In this document: positions 34,015 to 43,054 of the stretch, piece by piece
Position numbering within the stretch: the first letter of the stretch is position 1
How the letters are laid out: the number at the start of each line of letters is the position of its first letter
NCBI RefSeq assembly: GCF_009649635.1
Contig: NZ_WJII01000002.1
Location: 434,001-498,000, forward strand
Length of the DNA: 64,000 bases
DNA from: Microbacterium sp. SYP-A9085
Lineage (GTDB): Bacteria; Actinomycetota; Actinomycetes; Actinomycetales; Microbacteriaceae
Reading direction: 5' to 3'
The notes under the pieces: generated by a model
Databases searched by the model: none
The model's input: the letters and a program-made list of their open reading frames with translations, nothing else
What the model was told of the DNA's origin: nothing
Position numbers and translations under genes: made by a program

Positions 34015-34740
34015 TCAGAATCCCTGGAGCACCGGCCGGTCGTGCACGACGACCGGCGGCTCGGCGAAGAACGGGCCGACGAGGGCCCGCCATTGCGCGT
34101 ACTCGGCGCTGGCGCGGAACCCGTCGATGTGGGCGGCGAGGCTGTCCCACGCGACGCACAGCACGTAGGTCGAGGGCTCCTCGACGATGCGGCGCAGTTC
34201 GAGGCTGCGGCATCCGGGCGTGCGCTGGAACAGCGGCACGGCTTCGGCGACCGCCGCCTCGAACGCGTCCTCGGCACCGGGGCGCACCCGGATCCGGGCG
34301 GTCTCCCGGCACGCGTCGCCGGGCCCGGCACCCGCCTCCGCGTCGACGCGGCGCACCTGCCCGGTCGCGTCCAGCCGACGTGTCGCGTCGACGGACGCGT
34401 ATGTCCAGAAGATCGTCATCGGCGCGGTGTCCGACGCGTTCTCGAAGTGGTGCGGGAGGTTCGCAGGCACGAACGTCGTGTCCAGCCGCGCGAGCGTGGT
34501 CCGCGCGCCGTCGATGTCGACGACGGCCGTGCCTTCGACGATCATGACGCTCTCGGCGCAGTTGTGGCTGTGGTGCGCGATCTTCGCGCCCGGCGCGAAG
34601 TGGGTGATGCCATTGAGGAACGACGTCGCCCCGGTCTCGCGGGTGACGAGCGGGATCGTGCGGGCGCCGTTCCCCCGGTCGATGGCGGACATCGTGGCCG
34701 GCGTGAGGACGCGCGGTGGCCAGGGATGCTGGGTGGTCAT
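34015..34740 (-). CDS. Cupin domain fused to an antibiotic-biosynthesis-monooxygenase (ABM) domain
   Basis: A 241-residue protein. Residues about 20-125 form a cupin with metal-type His residues (FAPGAKIAHHSHNCAE ... LPHHFENASD). Residues about 140-235 form a dimeric alpha/beta-barrel ABM-like domain (ARIRVRPGAEDAFEAAV, LFQRTPGCRSLELRR, YVLCVAWDSLAAH). ABM domains are found in small oxygenases, isomerases and decarboxylases. A second, free-standing ABM protein is encoded in the same operon at 38690-39016. The fusion suggests a metal-dependent step coupled to an ABM reaction; the substrate is unknown. Confidence 0.75.
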   Translation of the reverse strand: MTTQHPWPPRVLTPATMSAIDRGNGARTIPLVTRETGATSFLNGITHFAPGAKIAHHSHNCAESVMIVEGTAVVDIDGARTTLARLDTTFVPANLPHHFENASDTAPMTIFWTYASVDATRRLDATGQVRRVDAEAGAGPGDACRETARIRVRPGAEDAFEAAVAEAVPLFQRTPGCRSLELRRIVEEPSTYVLCVAWDSLAAHIDGFRASAEYAQWRALVGPFFAEPPVVVHDRPVLQGF

Positions 34741-34858
34741 GTGCTCTCTCTTCTCGTCGGGTTCGGGATGCCGCGTTCCGCGCCAGTTTCCGGCATCCGC
34801 GCCTGAAATTCGATGGCGCGGATTCGGAAAAGTGGCGCGGACGCGGGAATGGCGCGGG

Positions 34859-36049
34859 TCACGTCTGGTCCCCCGCCGCGCCCGCGGCCGGGTCGCCGGG
34901 CACCCCGGTCCCCGACCACGCGGCGACCAGGAGCATGACGCTGCTGGCGGCGAGGACGCCCGCCGCTCCGGCGGCCGCCGCCAGCACGCCGAGGGTCGCC
35001 GGCAGCACGGTCTGCCCGAGCCGGTTCGCGGCCAGGCGCATCGACATCGCCAGGCCCCGGGTACCGGGCGGGGCTATCAGCGAGATCCACGACATCGTCA
35101 TCGGCTGGCAGATGCCGACGAAGAATCCATACCCGCACGCGAACGCCACGAGCACCGAGGCCGGCAGGTCGAACACCGGCCCGGCGAAGGTGACCGCTGA
35201 CAGCAGGATGCTGCCCACGAGCAGCCGCCGGCGCCCCAGCACCCGCGACAGCACCCCGAGGAACAACCGTGAGAACATCGAGAACCCGGAACGGGCGATG
35301 AGCATCAGGCTTATCACGACAGCGGGCAGTCCCCGGTCGTGGCCGATCAGGGGCGCGTACGCGATGAAGATGTCGACGGACGCCAGGACCAGGCTTCCCG
35401 CGACGAGGGCGTTGGGCAGTCCCGGCGTGGCCATCACGCCGCGCGCCGTGCGCAGCATCCCCTGCCTCCCGGCGATGCCGGACCGGGCCGGCGAGCTGAT
35501 CAGCAGCGAGACGACGAGCAGGAGGCCCGCGCAGGCCAGGCTCACCGCGAAGATCAGCGTCACCGGGGGTGTGTTCGCGGTCCCGCCGGGCAGGATCAGC
35601 ATGATCGGGCCGACGGTCTGGCCGACGGCGACGGCGAACCCGTACACGCCGAACGTGGCGTCCGAGCGGTGCGCGGTGGAGATCGCGCCGATGTAGGACT
35701 GCTCGCCGAGCACCGTGAACATCTGGCCGCATCCGAGCAGCACGGATGCCGCCATCAGCGTCAGCAGGGACGACCCGGCGAACACCGCCACCGCGGCCGC
35801 CGCGGCGACCGTGACGGCGCCGATCACCATGCCCCGGCGTTCGCCGATCAGGTCGGTGACCCGGCCCGCCGGCAGTGCCAGGAACAGCGCGGGCAGCGCG
35901 TAGAACGCCGACAGCACGCCCAGCGACGCGGGCGAGCTGCCGAGGTCCAGCGCCGCATACGACAGCGACGGTCGCATCCCGAAGATGATGATCTGCATCA
36001 GGGCGGCGTGGACCAGGAGCAGCAGCAGCCCGCGTCGCCCGGTCGCCAT
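34859..36049 (-). CDS. MFS transporter
   Basis: A 396-residue membrane protein with twelve predicted hydrophobic segments and an imperfect motif A in LPAGRVTDLIGERRGMVIG. The ATG is shared with the aconitase stop (ATGA), so it is an integral part of the carboxylate operon. It could import an alternative carboxylate or export an intermediate. A stretch of about 118 bases follows before the cupin gene (34741-34858), with no clear feature. Confidence 0.8.
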   Translation of the reverse strand: MATGRRGLLLLLVHAALMQIIIFGMRPSLSYAALDLGSSPASLGVLSAFYALPALFLALPAGRVTDLIGERRGMVIGAVTVAAAAAVAVFAGSSLLTLMAASVLLGCGQMFTVLGEQSYIGAISTAHRSDATFGVYGFAVAVGQTVGPIMLILPGGTANTPPVTLIFAVSLACAGLLLVVSLLISSPARSGIAGRQGMLRTARGVMATPGLPNALVAGSLVLASVDIFIAYAPLIGHDRGLPAVVISLMLIARSGFSMFSRLFLGVLSRVLGRRRLLVGSILLSAVTFAGPVFDLPASVLVAFACGYGFFVGICQPMTMSWISLIAPPGTRGLAMSMRLAANRLGQTVLPATLGVLAAAAGAAGVLAASSVMLLVAAWSGTGVPGDPAAGAAGDQT

Positions 36050-38697
36050 CAGCGCCCGGACCGGGGGTCGGCGATCATCCCGGCGTGCTCGCGCTGCCGG
36101 CGCAGCACGTACTTCATGACGCCGCCCTGCCGGTACAGCTCGCGTTCGCGCGGCGTGTCCAGGCGCACGGCGGCCTCGAACGCTATGTCGCCGGCGCGCA
36201 CCCGCACGCGCCCCGCGCCGGGGTCGGCAAGGCCCCGGATGTCGATCGGTTCGGCGCCGGTGATCCCGAGCTCGGCCGCCCCCTGGCCGGGCAGGAACTG
36301 CAGCGGCAGGATGCCCATCCCGATGAGGTTCGCGCGGTGGATGCGCTCGAACGACGCGGCGAGCACCGCGCGCACGCCGAGCAGGGCCGGGGCCTTGGCC
36401 GCCCAGTCGCGGGAGGACCCGGTGCCGTACTCCGCTCCCCCGATCACCACGAGCGGGACGCCCGCGGCCCGGTACGCCTGCGCGGCGTCGAAGATCGTCT
36501 GCTGCGAGCCGTCCAGGAGGTTGCGAGTGTACCCGCCCTCCACGCCGGGCAGCAGTCGGTTGCGGAGGCGGACGTTCGCGAAGCATCCGCGCATCATCAC
36601 CTCGTGGTTCCCGCGCCGCGACGCATAGGTGTTCAGCGCCGCCGCCGGCACCCCGAGCCCGGCCAGGTACCGGCCGGCCACCGACGCGGCGGGGATAGCC
36701 CCGGCCGGCGAGATGTGGTCAGTCGTGATCGAGTCGCCCAGCAGCGCCAGCACTCGCGCGCCGGTGATGTCGGCGGGGTCGTCGGCGGTCGCGCTCATGC
36801 CCTCGAAGAACGGCGGACGCCGGATGTAGGTGCTGTCCGGATCCCAGTCGAACACCGCCTCGGCGGGGGCGGCGAGGCTCTGCCACCGCTCGTCGCCGGC
36901 GAACACGTCGCGGTAGGCCTCGGCGAACATCTCCGGGCTCAGCGTCTGCGCGATAAGGGCCGCTATCTCGTCGTCGGCCGGCCACAGGTCGGCCAGCCGG
37001 ATCGGGCGTCCGGCGGCGTCGCTGCCGAGCGCGTCGCGGGCCAGGTCGATGTCCATGGTGCCGGCCAGGGCGTAGGCGATCACGAGCGGCGGGGAGGCAA
37101 GGTAGTTCATCCGCACGTCGGGGTTGATGCGCCCGTCGAAGTTGCGGTTGCCGCTGAGCACGGCTGCCACGGCGAGGCCCTGCTCGCGGACGGCGTCCTG
37201 CACGGCGGGGATCAGCGGCCCGGACGCGCCGATGCACGTCATGCAGCCGTAGCCGGCGGTCGCGAACCCGAGCGCGTCCAGGGGGGCGGTGAGGCCGGCC
37301 TTCTCCAGGTACTGGGTGACCACGAGCGATCCGGGCGAGAGCGTCGTCTTCACCCAGGGCTTCGTGGCAAGGCCCGCGGCGACGGCGTTGCGGGCGAAGA
37401 GCCCGGCGGCGAGCATCACGGCGGGATTCGACGTGTTCGTGCACGAGGTGATGGCGGCGATGGCGACCGCGCCATGGCCCAGGGCGGTCGGTGCGGCGGG
37501 CAGCTCCACGATGAAGCGCTCGGCGGCGTCGGCGCCGGGGGGCAGCAGGTCGGGGAGGGTCGCGTGGTGCGACGCCTGCGCGTCGGCGAGCGCGACGCGG
37601 TCCTGCGGGCGACGGGGTCCGGCGAGGGATGCCGTGACGGTGCCGAGGTCCAGCTCGATCGTCTCGGTGTAGTCGGCGGTGTGACCCCGCCGGTGCCACA
37701 GGCCCTGCCGCTTCGCGTACGCCTCGACGAGTGCGACCCGCTCCGGGTCCCGTCCCGTGAACCGCAGGTAGCGGATCGTCTCGTCGTCGATCGGGAAGTA
37801 GATGCACGTCGCGCCGGACTCCGGGCTCATGTTCGCTATCGTCGCCCGGTCGGCCAGGCTCAGCCGGGACACCCCGTCGCCGAAGAACTCCACGAACGAC
37901 CCGACCACGCCGTGCGCGCGCAGCAGCTGCGTGACGGTGAGCACGAGGTCGGTGGCGGTGGCCCCCGCCGGCAGCGCTCCGGTCAGCCGGAATCCGACGA
38001 CGCGCGGGATCAGCATCCCGAACGTCTCGCCCAGCATGACGGCCTCGGCGTCGATCCCGCCGATCCCCCACCCGAGCACCCCGAGCCCGTTGATCATCGT
38101 GGTGTGCGAGTCGGTGCCCAGGCAGACATCCGGGTACGCCCAGCCGTCCTCGGCGATCACGACGCGGGCGAGCCGTTCCAGGTTCACCTGGTGCATGATC
38201 CCGGATCCCGGCGGCACCACCTCGAACCCGTCGAGCGCGTGCTGCCCCCACTTCAGGAACCGGTATCGCTCGGCGTTGCGCTCGTACTCCAGGGCGACGT
38301 TGCGCTCGCGCGCGTCGGGCGTGCCGAAGAAGTCGGCGATCACGGAGTGGTCGACGACGAGCTCCGCGGGAATCGACGGGCCGACCCGGGCGGGGTCGCC
38401 GCCAAGGGCCGCCATCGCGTCGCGCATCGTGGCGAGGTCGACGAGGGCCGGGACGCCGTTCGTGTCGTGCAGGAACGCGCGCGACGGGGTCAGCTCGATG
38501 GCGGTGCGCAGCGAGGCAGCCGACCCCCAGTCGATCAGCGCGTCGGCCTGCGCGCGGGTGACCCGGTCGTCGTCCTGGCACCGCAGCACGTTCTCCAGCA
38601 GGATCCGGATCGAGTACGGCAGGCGGTCGGGGATGCCGTCCAGCGGCGTGATCCGGTAGTCGCCGTACGCGGTGGACAGTCGTGCCGGGTCAGTCAT
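36049..38697 (-). CDS. acnA: Aconitate hydratase (AcnA type)
   Basis: An 882-residue cytosolic [4Fe-4S] enzyme interconverting citrate and isocitrate through cis-aconitate. Cluster ligands are visible: SCTNTSNP (Cys about 419) and GYGCMTCIGASG (two Cys about 482-485). Other landmarks are LGTDSHTTMINGLGVLGWGIGG, NMSPESGATCIYFPID, GDSITTDHISPAGAIP and EYGTGSSRDWAAKAP. Because it lies inside a catabolic operon with an importer and a citrate-type two-component system nearby, it is probably a dedicated copy for the imported acid, with a housekeeping copy elsewhere. Related 2-methylcitrate or homoaconitate-type hydratases are the main alternatives. Confidence 0.9.
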   Translation of the reverse strand: MTDPARLSTAYGDYRITPLDGIPDRLPYSIRILLENVLRCQDDDRVTRAQADALIDWGSAASLRTAIELTPSRAFLHDTNGVPALVDLATMRDAMAALGGDPARVGPSIPAELVVDHSVIADFFGTPDARERNVALEYERNAERYRFLKWGQHALDGFEVVPPGSGIMHQVNLERLARVVIAEDGWAYPDVCLGTDSHTTMINGLGVLGWGIGGIDAEAVMLGETFGMLIPRVVGFRLTGALPAGATATDLVLTVTQLLRAHGVVGSFVEFFGDGVSRLSLADRATIANMSPESGATCIYFPIDDETIRYLRFTGRDPERVALVEAYAKRQGLWHRRGHTADYTETIELDLGTVTASLAGPRRPQDRVALADAQASHHATLPDLLPPGADAAERFIVELPAAPTALGHGAVAIAAITSCTNTSNPAVMLAAGLFARNAVAAGLATKPWVKTTLSPGSLVVTQYLEKAGLTAPLDALGFATAGYGCMTCIGASGPLIPAVQDAVREQGLAVAAVLSGNRNFDGRINPDVRMNYLASPPLVIAYALAGTMDIDLARDALGSDAAGRPIRLADLWPADDEIAALIAQTLSPEMFAEAYRDVFAGDERWQSLAAPAEAVFDWDPDSTYIRRPPFFEGMSATADDPADITGARVLALLGDSITTDHISPAGAIPAASVAGRYLAGLGVPAAALNTYASRRGNHEVMMRGCFANVRLRNRLLPGVEGGYTRNLLDGSQQTIFDAAQAYRAAGVPLVVIGGAEYGTGSSRDWAAKAPALLGVRAVLAASFERIHRANLIGMGILPLQFLPGQGAAELGITGAEPIDIRGLADPGAGRVRVRAGDIAFEAAVRLDTPRERELYRQGGVMKYVLRRQREHAGMIADPRSGR

Positions 38698-39016
38698 GCG
38701 CGGCCATCTCCTCGGGGCGGTCGGGGACCGCGTACGTGTTGCGTCGCCCGGACGGCGCCACGCACCACTCGCACAGCGCGGTCCATGCCGCGTAGTGCGC
38801 GGCATGCCGGTGACCGGTGAAGAACGCGTCCTCGTCCGCGTAGATCTCGTACAGGATGAAGCGGTGCGGGTCGTCCTGCGCCCGCAGCACGTCGAACCGG
38901 AGGCATCCCGGTTCCCTGCGCGTCGCGGCGGCGTTGGCGTGCAATCCCGCCGTGAACTCGTCGATCGTCTCGGGCCGCGCATCGATAGTGACCAGCACCA
39001 CGAACACGCCGGTCAC
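38690..39016 (-). CDS. Small antibiotic-biosynthesis-monooxygenase family protein
   Basis: A 108-residue ABM/YgiN-like protein (FVVLVTIDARPETIDEFTAG, REPGCLRFDVLRAQDDPHRF, FILYEIYADEDAFFTGHRHA). Such proteins form dimeric barrels and act as cofactor-free oxygenases or isomerases. The GTG start overlaps the stop of the dehydrogenase gene (GTGA) and its 3' end overlaps the aconitase start, so it is translationally coupled on both sides and is likely part of the pathway. Confidence 0.8.
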   Translation of the reverse strand: MTGVFVVLVTIDARPETIDEFTAGLHANAAATRREPGCLRFDVLRAQDDPHRFILYEIYADEDAFFTGHRHAAHYAAWTALCEWCVAPSGRRNTYAVPDRPEEMAAHD

Positions 39017-40110
39017 CCGTGCACGGCGGCGGTGCTCGCCTCGATAGCGGCGGCGACGGCGGCGGCGAACCCGCTCGTGGAGGCCGATCCGCCGAGGTCG
39101 CCGGTCGCGGTCCCGGCAGCGACCGTGGTGTCGACGGCCGTGCGGATCAGCTGCGCGGCCTGCGCGAGCCGGTCGTCGTCGTGCCGGCCGCCGAGCCACT
39201 CCAGCAGCATCGCCGCGGACAGGATCATCGCTATCGGGTTGGCTATATCGCGGCCGGCGATGTCGGGGGCCGACCCGTGTGCGGCCTGTGCCATCGCCTG
39301 GGTGAGCGAGCTGTTCACGGATGGGGCTATCCCGAGCGAGCCGGCGAGCTCGCCGGACAGGTCGGAGAGGATGTCGCCGAACATGTTCTCGGTGACGATC
39401 ACGTCGAAGTCGGGGGCGCGCCGCACCAGGTGCACGGTCATCGCGTCGATGTGGAAGTCGTCGATCGTCACGTCGGGGTACTGCGCGCCGACCTCGCGGC
39501 ACACGTCGCGGAACAGCCCGGTGGTCAGGGACAGCACGTTGGCCTTGTGCACTATCGTGACGTGCCGGCGCCGCTGCATCGCCAGCTCGAACGCGGCGTG
39601 CGCAATCTTCTCGGTGGCGGCGCGGGTGATGATGCCGTGCGCTATGGCGACATCCGGGGTCGGCATGAACTCGCCGGTGCCCGCGTACGTGTTGCGGTCG
39701 GCGTAGAACCCCTCGGTGTTCTCCCGGACGATGACGAGGTCGGTTCCGGGCACGAGCGCCGGCGACCCCGGGAACGACTTCGCCGGACGGATGTTCGCGA
39801 AAAGACCCGCGTGCTTGCGGATAGTGCCGCTCGGGTTCAGCTGCGACCGGTGCGGCTGCGGGTACGACACGGAGTCGTGCGGCCCCAGCATCCACGCCTC
39901 CAGGTCGTCGAGCCCCGCGAGCGTCTGCGCCGGCACGGCCGCGCCGTACGCATCGATGGCGCTGCGCCCGAGCGGCAGCTCCACCCACTGGACGGGCTCC
40001 AGTCCGACCGCGCGGGCCGCGGCATCCACCGCCGCCCGCGCGGCGGGGACGATCTCCGGGCCTATTCCGTCGCCGGCCAGCAGGCCGATCCGATACACAT
40101 CCGTGCTCAT
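39013..40110 (-). CDS. Isocitrate/isopropylmalate/tartrate dehydrogenase family protein
   Basis: A 365-residue NAD(P)-dependent beta-decarboxylating dehydrogenase. Landmarks: IGLLAGDGIGPEIV, SQLNPSGTIRKHAGLFANIRP (substrate arginines), VIVRENTEGFYADRN, VTIVHKANVLSLTTGLFRDV (catalytic Lys) and VTENMFGDILSDLSGELAGSLG (metal Asp). It oxidises a 2-hydroxyacid with a beta-carboxyl group and decarboxylates it. With aconitase beside it, isocitrate or a homologue is the natural substrate, though sequence alone cannot separate this from tartrate or isopropylmalate. The ATG overlaps the upstream ATPase stop. Confidence 0.85.
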   Translation of the reverse strand: MSTDVYRIGLLAGDGIGPEIVPAARAAVDAAARAVGLEPVQWVELPLGRSAIDAYGAAVPAQTLAGLDDLEAWMLGPHDSVSYPQPHRSQLNPSGTIRKHAGLFANIRPAKSFPGSPALVPGTDLVIVRENTEGFYADRNTYAGTGEFMPTPDVAIAHGIITRAATEKIAHAAFELAMQRRRHVTIVHKANVLSLTTGLFRDVCREVGAQYPDVTIDDFHIDAMTVHLVRRAPDFDVIVTENMFGDILSDLSGELAGSLGIAPSVNSSLTQAMAQAAHGSAPDIAGRDIANPIAMILSAAMLLEWLGGRHDDDRLAQAAQLIRTAVDTTVAAGTATGDLGGSASTSGFAAAVAAAIEASTAAVHG

Positions 40111-41234
40111 ACCGCCACCTTCATGAGATCGAGGGCTTCTGTGGAGGGACCCGACTCGCCGGGATACACGTGCGCGTCGTCGGGGCTGAACACGAGCCGC
40201 ACCGCGCCGCCGAGCGACCCGTCCGGCGAGACCACCTGCACGGCGATGTCGCCCAGGCGCAGGATGTACTCGTAGCGCGAGCCGACGTACGCCGTGGTGA
40301 CGACCTCGGTGTCCAAGACGTTCAGGTCGCGGCTGCCGGGCTCCTCGCTGCGGATCGTGAGCTTCTCCGGGCGCACGGCCACGGTCACCGGCGCGCCGGG
40401 AAGCCAGTCGGCACCCGCGGCGACCGACACGACGGTGCCGGTGGCCTGCAGCCGCACGTCGACGTGGTCGCCGCGGGTCTGCTCGACGGTGCCAAGCAGG
40501 AAGTTGCAGCTGCCCACGAACGCGGCGACGGCCGCCGTGGCCGGGCGCTCGTAGATCTCGTGCGGCGTGCCGATCTGCGTCATCACGCCGTCGAACATCA
40601 CGGCGATCCGGTCGCTGAGCGTCAGCGCCTCGTCCTGGTCGTGCGTGACGTACAGCGTCGTGATGCCGAGGTCGGCCTGCAGCCGCTTCAGCCACGCCCG
40701 CGCCTGCTCGCGCAGCTTCGCATCGAGGTTGGACAGCGGCTCGTCCAGCAGCAGCACGCTCGGCGAGTAGACGAGCGCACGGGCCAGGGCCACGCGCTGC
40801 TGCTGCCCGCCGGACAGCTGATGCGGATAGCGGTCCTCGAGGTGGGCCAGGCCCACCTTCTCGAGCGCCTCGTGGATGCGGGCGTCCCTGTCGGCACGGC
40901 CCGCCTTGCGGATGTTCAGCGGGAACGCGAGGTTCTTCCGGATGGTCATATGCGGCCACAGCGCGTATGACTGGAACACCATGCCGAGGTTGCGCTCCTC
41001 GGTGGGGACGTAGACGCGCGCGGCGCGGTCCACGAGCGGCCTCTCGCCGATCGAGATCGACCCCTCGGTCGGGTCCTCGAGCCCGGCGATGCAATTCAGG
41101 GTCGTCGACTTGCCGCAGCCGCTGGGGCCGAGGAGCGTGAAGAACTCGCCGTCCTTCACCTCGAAGTCGATGTCGTTGAGGACCTTGACGTCCCCGAACG
41201 TCTTGGCCATGTGCGAGACACGGATCTCAGGCAT
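40107..41234 (-). CDS. ABC importer ATPase, iron/polyamine/phosphonate class (FbpC/PotA-like)
   Basis: A 375-residue ATPase: Walker A GPSGCGKST, Q-loop FQSYALWPHMTI, signature LSGGQQQRVALARAL, Walker B LLLDEPLSNLDA, switch VTHDQDEAL, then a C-terminal TOBE domain (from about residue 245). It works with the fused permease and the binding protein that follow. The start lies inside the permease 3' end (8-base overlap). Confidence 0.92.
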   Translation of the reverse strand: MPEIRVSHMAKTFGDVKVLNDIDFEVKDGEFFTLLGPSGCGKSTTLNCIAGLEDPTEGSISIGERPLVDRAARVYVPTEERNLGMVFQSYALWPHMTIRKNLAFPLNIRKAGRADRDARIHEALEKVGLAHLEDRYPHQLSGGQQQRVALARALVYSPSVLLLDEPLSNLDAKLREQARAWLKRLQADLGITTLYVTHDQDEALTLSDRIAVMFDGVMTQIGTPHEIYERPATAAVAAFVGSCNFLLGTVEQTRGDHVDVRLQATGTVVSVAAGADWLPGAPVTVAVRPEKLTIRSEEPGSRDLNVLDTEVVTTAYVGSRYEYILRLGDIAVQVVSPDGSLGGAVRLVFSPDDAHVYPGESGPSTEALDLMKVAV

Positions 41235-42990
41235 CCTTCTTCTCTTTCATCAGGAGGTTCGCAAGACCGACGACGACGGCGGTGATGGCGATCTGGATGG
41301 TCGCGAGGGCCGCGACCGAGCCGGTGTTGCCCTGCACCCACAGCTCGAGCATCGTCGTGCCGATGACGTTCGAGTTCGCGGACGACAGGAACAGCGCAGC
41401 CGAGTACTCCTTGAGCATCGTGACGAACACGAGGAGCATCGCCCCGGCGAACGCGGGGACCAGGAGCTTGCGCAGGATGCGGGCGAAGACCCCGACCCAG
41501 TCGGCGCCGATCACCCGGCCCGCGTTGTCGAGCTCCGTCGCTATCTGCATCAGCGCGGGCGATATCGATCCGAACGCGGTGGGCAGCGCGCGCAGCCCGA
41601 ACGCTATGATCACGGCCGCGAGCGTGCCCTGGATGACGCTGCCTCCGGGCATTATCGCGAACGCCCAGAAGAACCCGATGCCGACGATGATGCCGGGGAT
41701 CGCCTGCGGCGCAAGTGAGAGGTATTCGACGGCGCGGGCGAACCGGAACGTGGAGCGCCGGGCGACCACCACCGCCACCAGGGCGAGGGCGCTGACCAGG
41801 ATCGCGCCGACGATCGCGATGATGACGCTGTTGTAGATCGACTGGATGTACGCCTGGTACGTGAACACGGTCTGGTAGTTCTGCAGCGTGAGCGACTTCA
41901 GCGGGCTCTGCAGCGGCGTGAAGATCAGCGTGAACGAGCGCAGGATGAGGCCGAGGATCGGCAGCGCCGCGCCGAACACCACATAGATCACGATGAGGAC
42001 AGTGGCCAGCCACTTCAGCCAGCCGAGGTCCAGCCGGCGCGGCCGGGTGGCCTTGCCGCGCACCGACACGAACCGCTGCGCGTTCTTGAGCACCTTGGCC
42101 TGCAGGGCGACGGTGGCGATGGTGACGACGAGGATGATCGTCGATGCCGACGCCAGCACCCCGTAGTCCGGCCGGATCGACTGCAGGCCGTGCGTGTACA
42201 GGAACGTGGAGAACACCTCGATCCGCACCGGGGTGCCGTACAGCAGCGGCACGCTCAGCGTCTCGATCGACATGCTGAAGATGAGGATCGACGCGTACAC
42301 GATCGGGGGCCGCAGCAGCGGCACTATCACCTGGAAGACGATGCGCAGCGGGCCGGAGCCGCACACCCGCGCCGCGCTCTCCAGGGACGCATCGGACTGC
42401 CGCAGAGCGTTCGCGCAGAACACGTAGGCGATCGGGGCCAGGCCCACCGCCTCGGTGAGGGCCATCCCGGGAATCGAGTACAGGTTCCAGGGTACGAAGC
42501 CGACCAGGCGCTGCACCTCGACGCTGATGAACCCGGCCGGACCGTACAGCGTGATCCAGCCGAAGCCCAGCAGCAGCGACGAGATGAAGAACGGCCACTG
42601 CATCGACCCGGCCAGCAGCCGGCCGAACGGCAGCTTCGTGCGCACCACCAGCACCGCCATCGGGATGGCGAACAGCAGCGTGAGCAGGGTCGTGAGCACG
42701 GCGAAGATCGCGGTGTTCAGGATCACCTGGCCGAACCCGGCCTCGGTGAACAGCTTGACGTAGGAGTCGACCGTGAACGCGCCGGTGGCGTCGTACAGCG
42801 GCTTGCTGCGGATCGACTGGTAGAGGATCGGCGCTATCGGCGCGATGACGAACAGCGCGACGATGATCAGGATCGCGTACTGCACGACGCGGTCCCGGCC
42901 GACGCCGAAGATCCGCAGGTACTTCGGCGCCGGGAGTGTCTGCGACCGATCCGACGGGGCCTTCTGGGGGGCGTCGGTCAGGGTTGTCAT
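41227..42990 (-). CDS. ABC importer permease, two fused membrane domains (FbpB/ThiP-like)
   Basis: A 587-residue membrane protein holding two copies of the binding-protein-dependent permease domain: the first at about residues 90-290 (coupling loop SLESAARVCGSGPLRIVFQVIVPLL), the second at about 375-575 (ELDNAGRVIGADWVGVFARILRKLLVP). A single fused polypeptide of this kind is normal for the ferric iron/thiamine class. It forms the channel for the binding protein encoded upstream. The ribosome site before the ATG is weak. Confidence 0.9.
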   Translation of the reverse strand: MTTLTDAPQKAPSDRSQTLPAPKYLRIFGVGRDRVVQYAILIIVALFVIAPIAPILYQSIRSKPLYDATGAFTVDSYVKLFTEAGFGQVILNTAIFAVLTTLLTLLFAIPMAVLVVRTKLPFGRLLAGSMQWPFFISSLLLGFGWITLYGPAGFISVEVQRLVGFVPWNLYSIPGMALTEAVGLAPIAYVFCANALRQSDASLESAARVCGSGPLRIVFQVIVPLLRPPIVYASILIFSMSIETLSVPLLYGTPVRIEVFSTFLYTHGLQSIRPDYGVLASASTIILVVTIATVALQAKVLKNAQRFVSVRGKATRPRRLDLGWLKWLATVLIVIYVVFGAALPILGLILRSFTLIFTPLQSPLKSLTLQNYQTVFTYQAYIQSIYNSVIIAIVGAILVSALALVAVVVARRSTFRFARAVEYLSLAPQAIPGIIVGIGFFWAFAIMPGGSVIQGTLAAVIIAFGLRALPTAFGSISPALMQIATELDNAGRVIGADWVGVFARILRKLLVPAFAGAMLLVFVTMLKEYSAALFLSSANSNVIGTTMLELWVQGNTGSVAALATIQIAITAVVVGLANLLMKEKKDA

Positions 42991-43054
42991 GAGATCTGTT
43001 CCACTTTCGGATGTCGCGGACGGCCCCGGTCGGATCCGGGGCCGCCCGCCGTGG

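Noticed and set aside
36049..38820. Long open frames opposite aconitase and several other genes
   Set aside because: Frames of several hundred codons are expected on the opposite strand in such GC-rich DNA; they are Arg/Gly/His-rich, lack domains, and overlap genes with clear family motifs.
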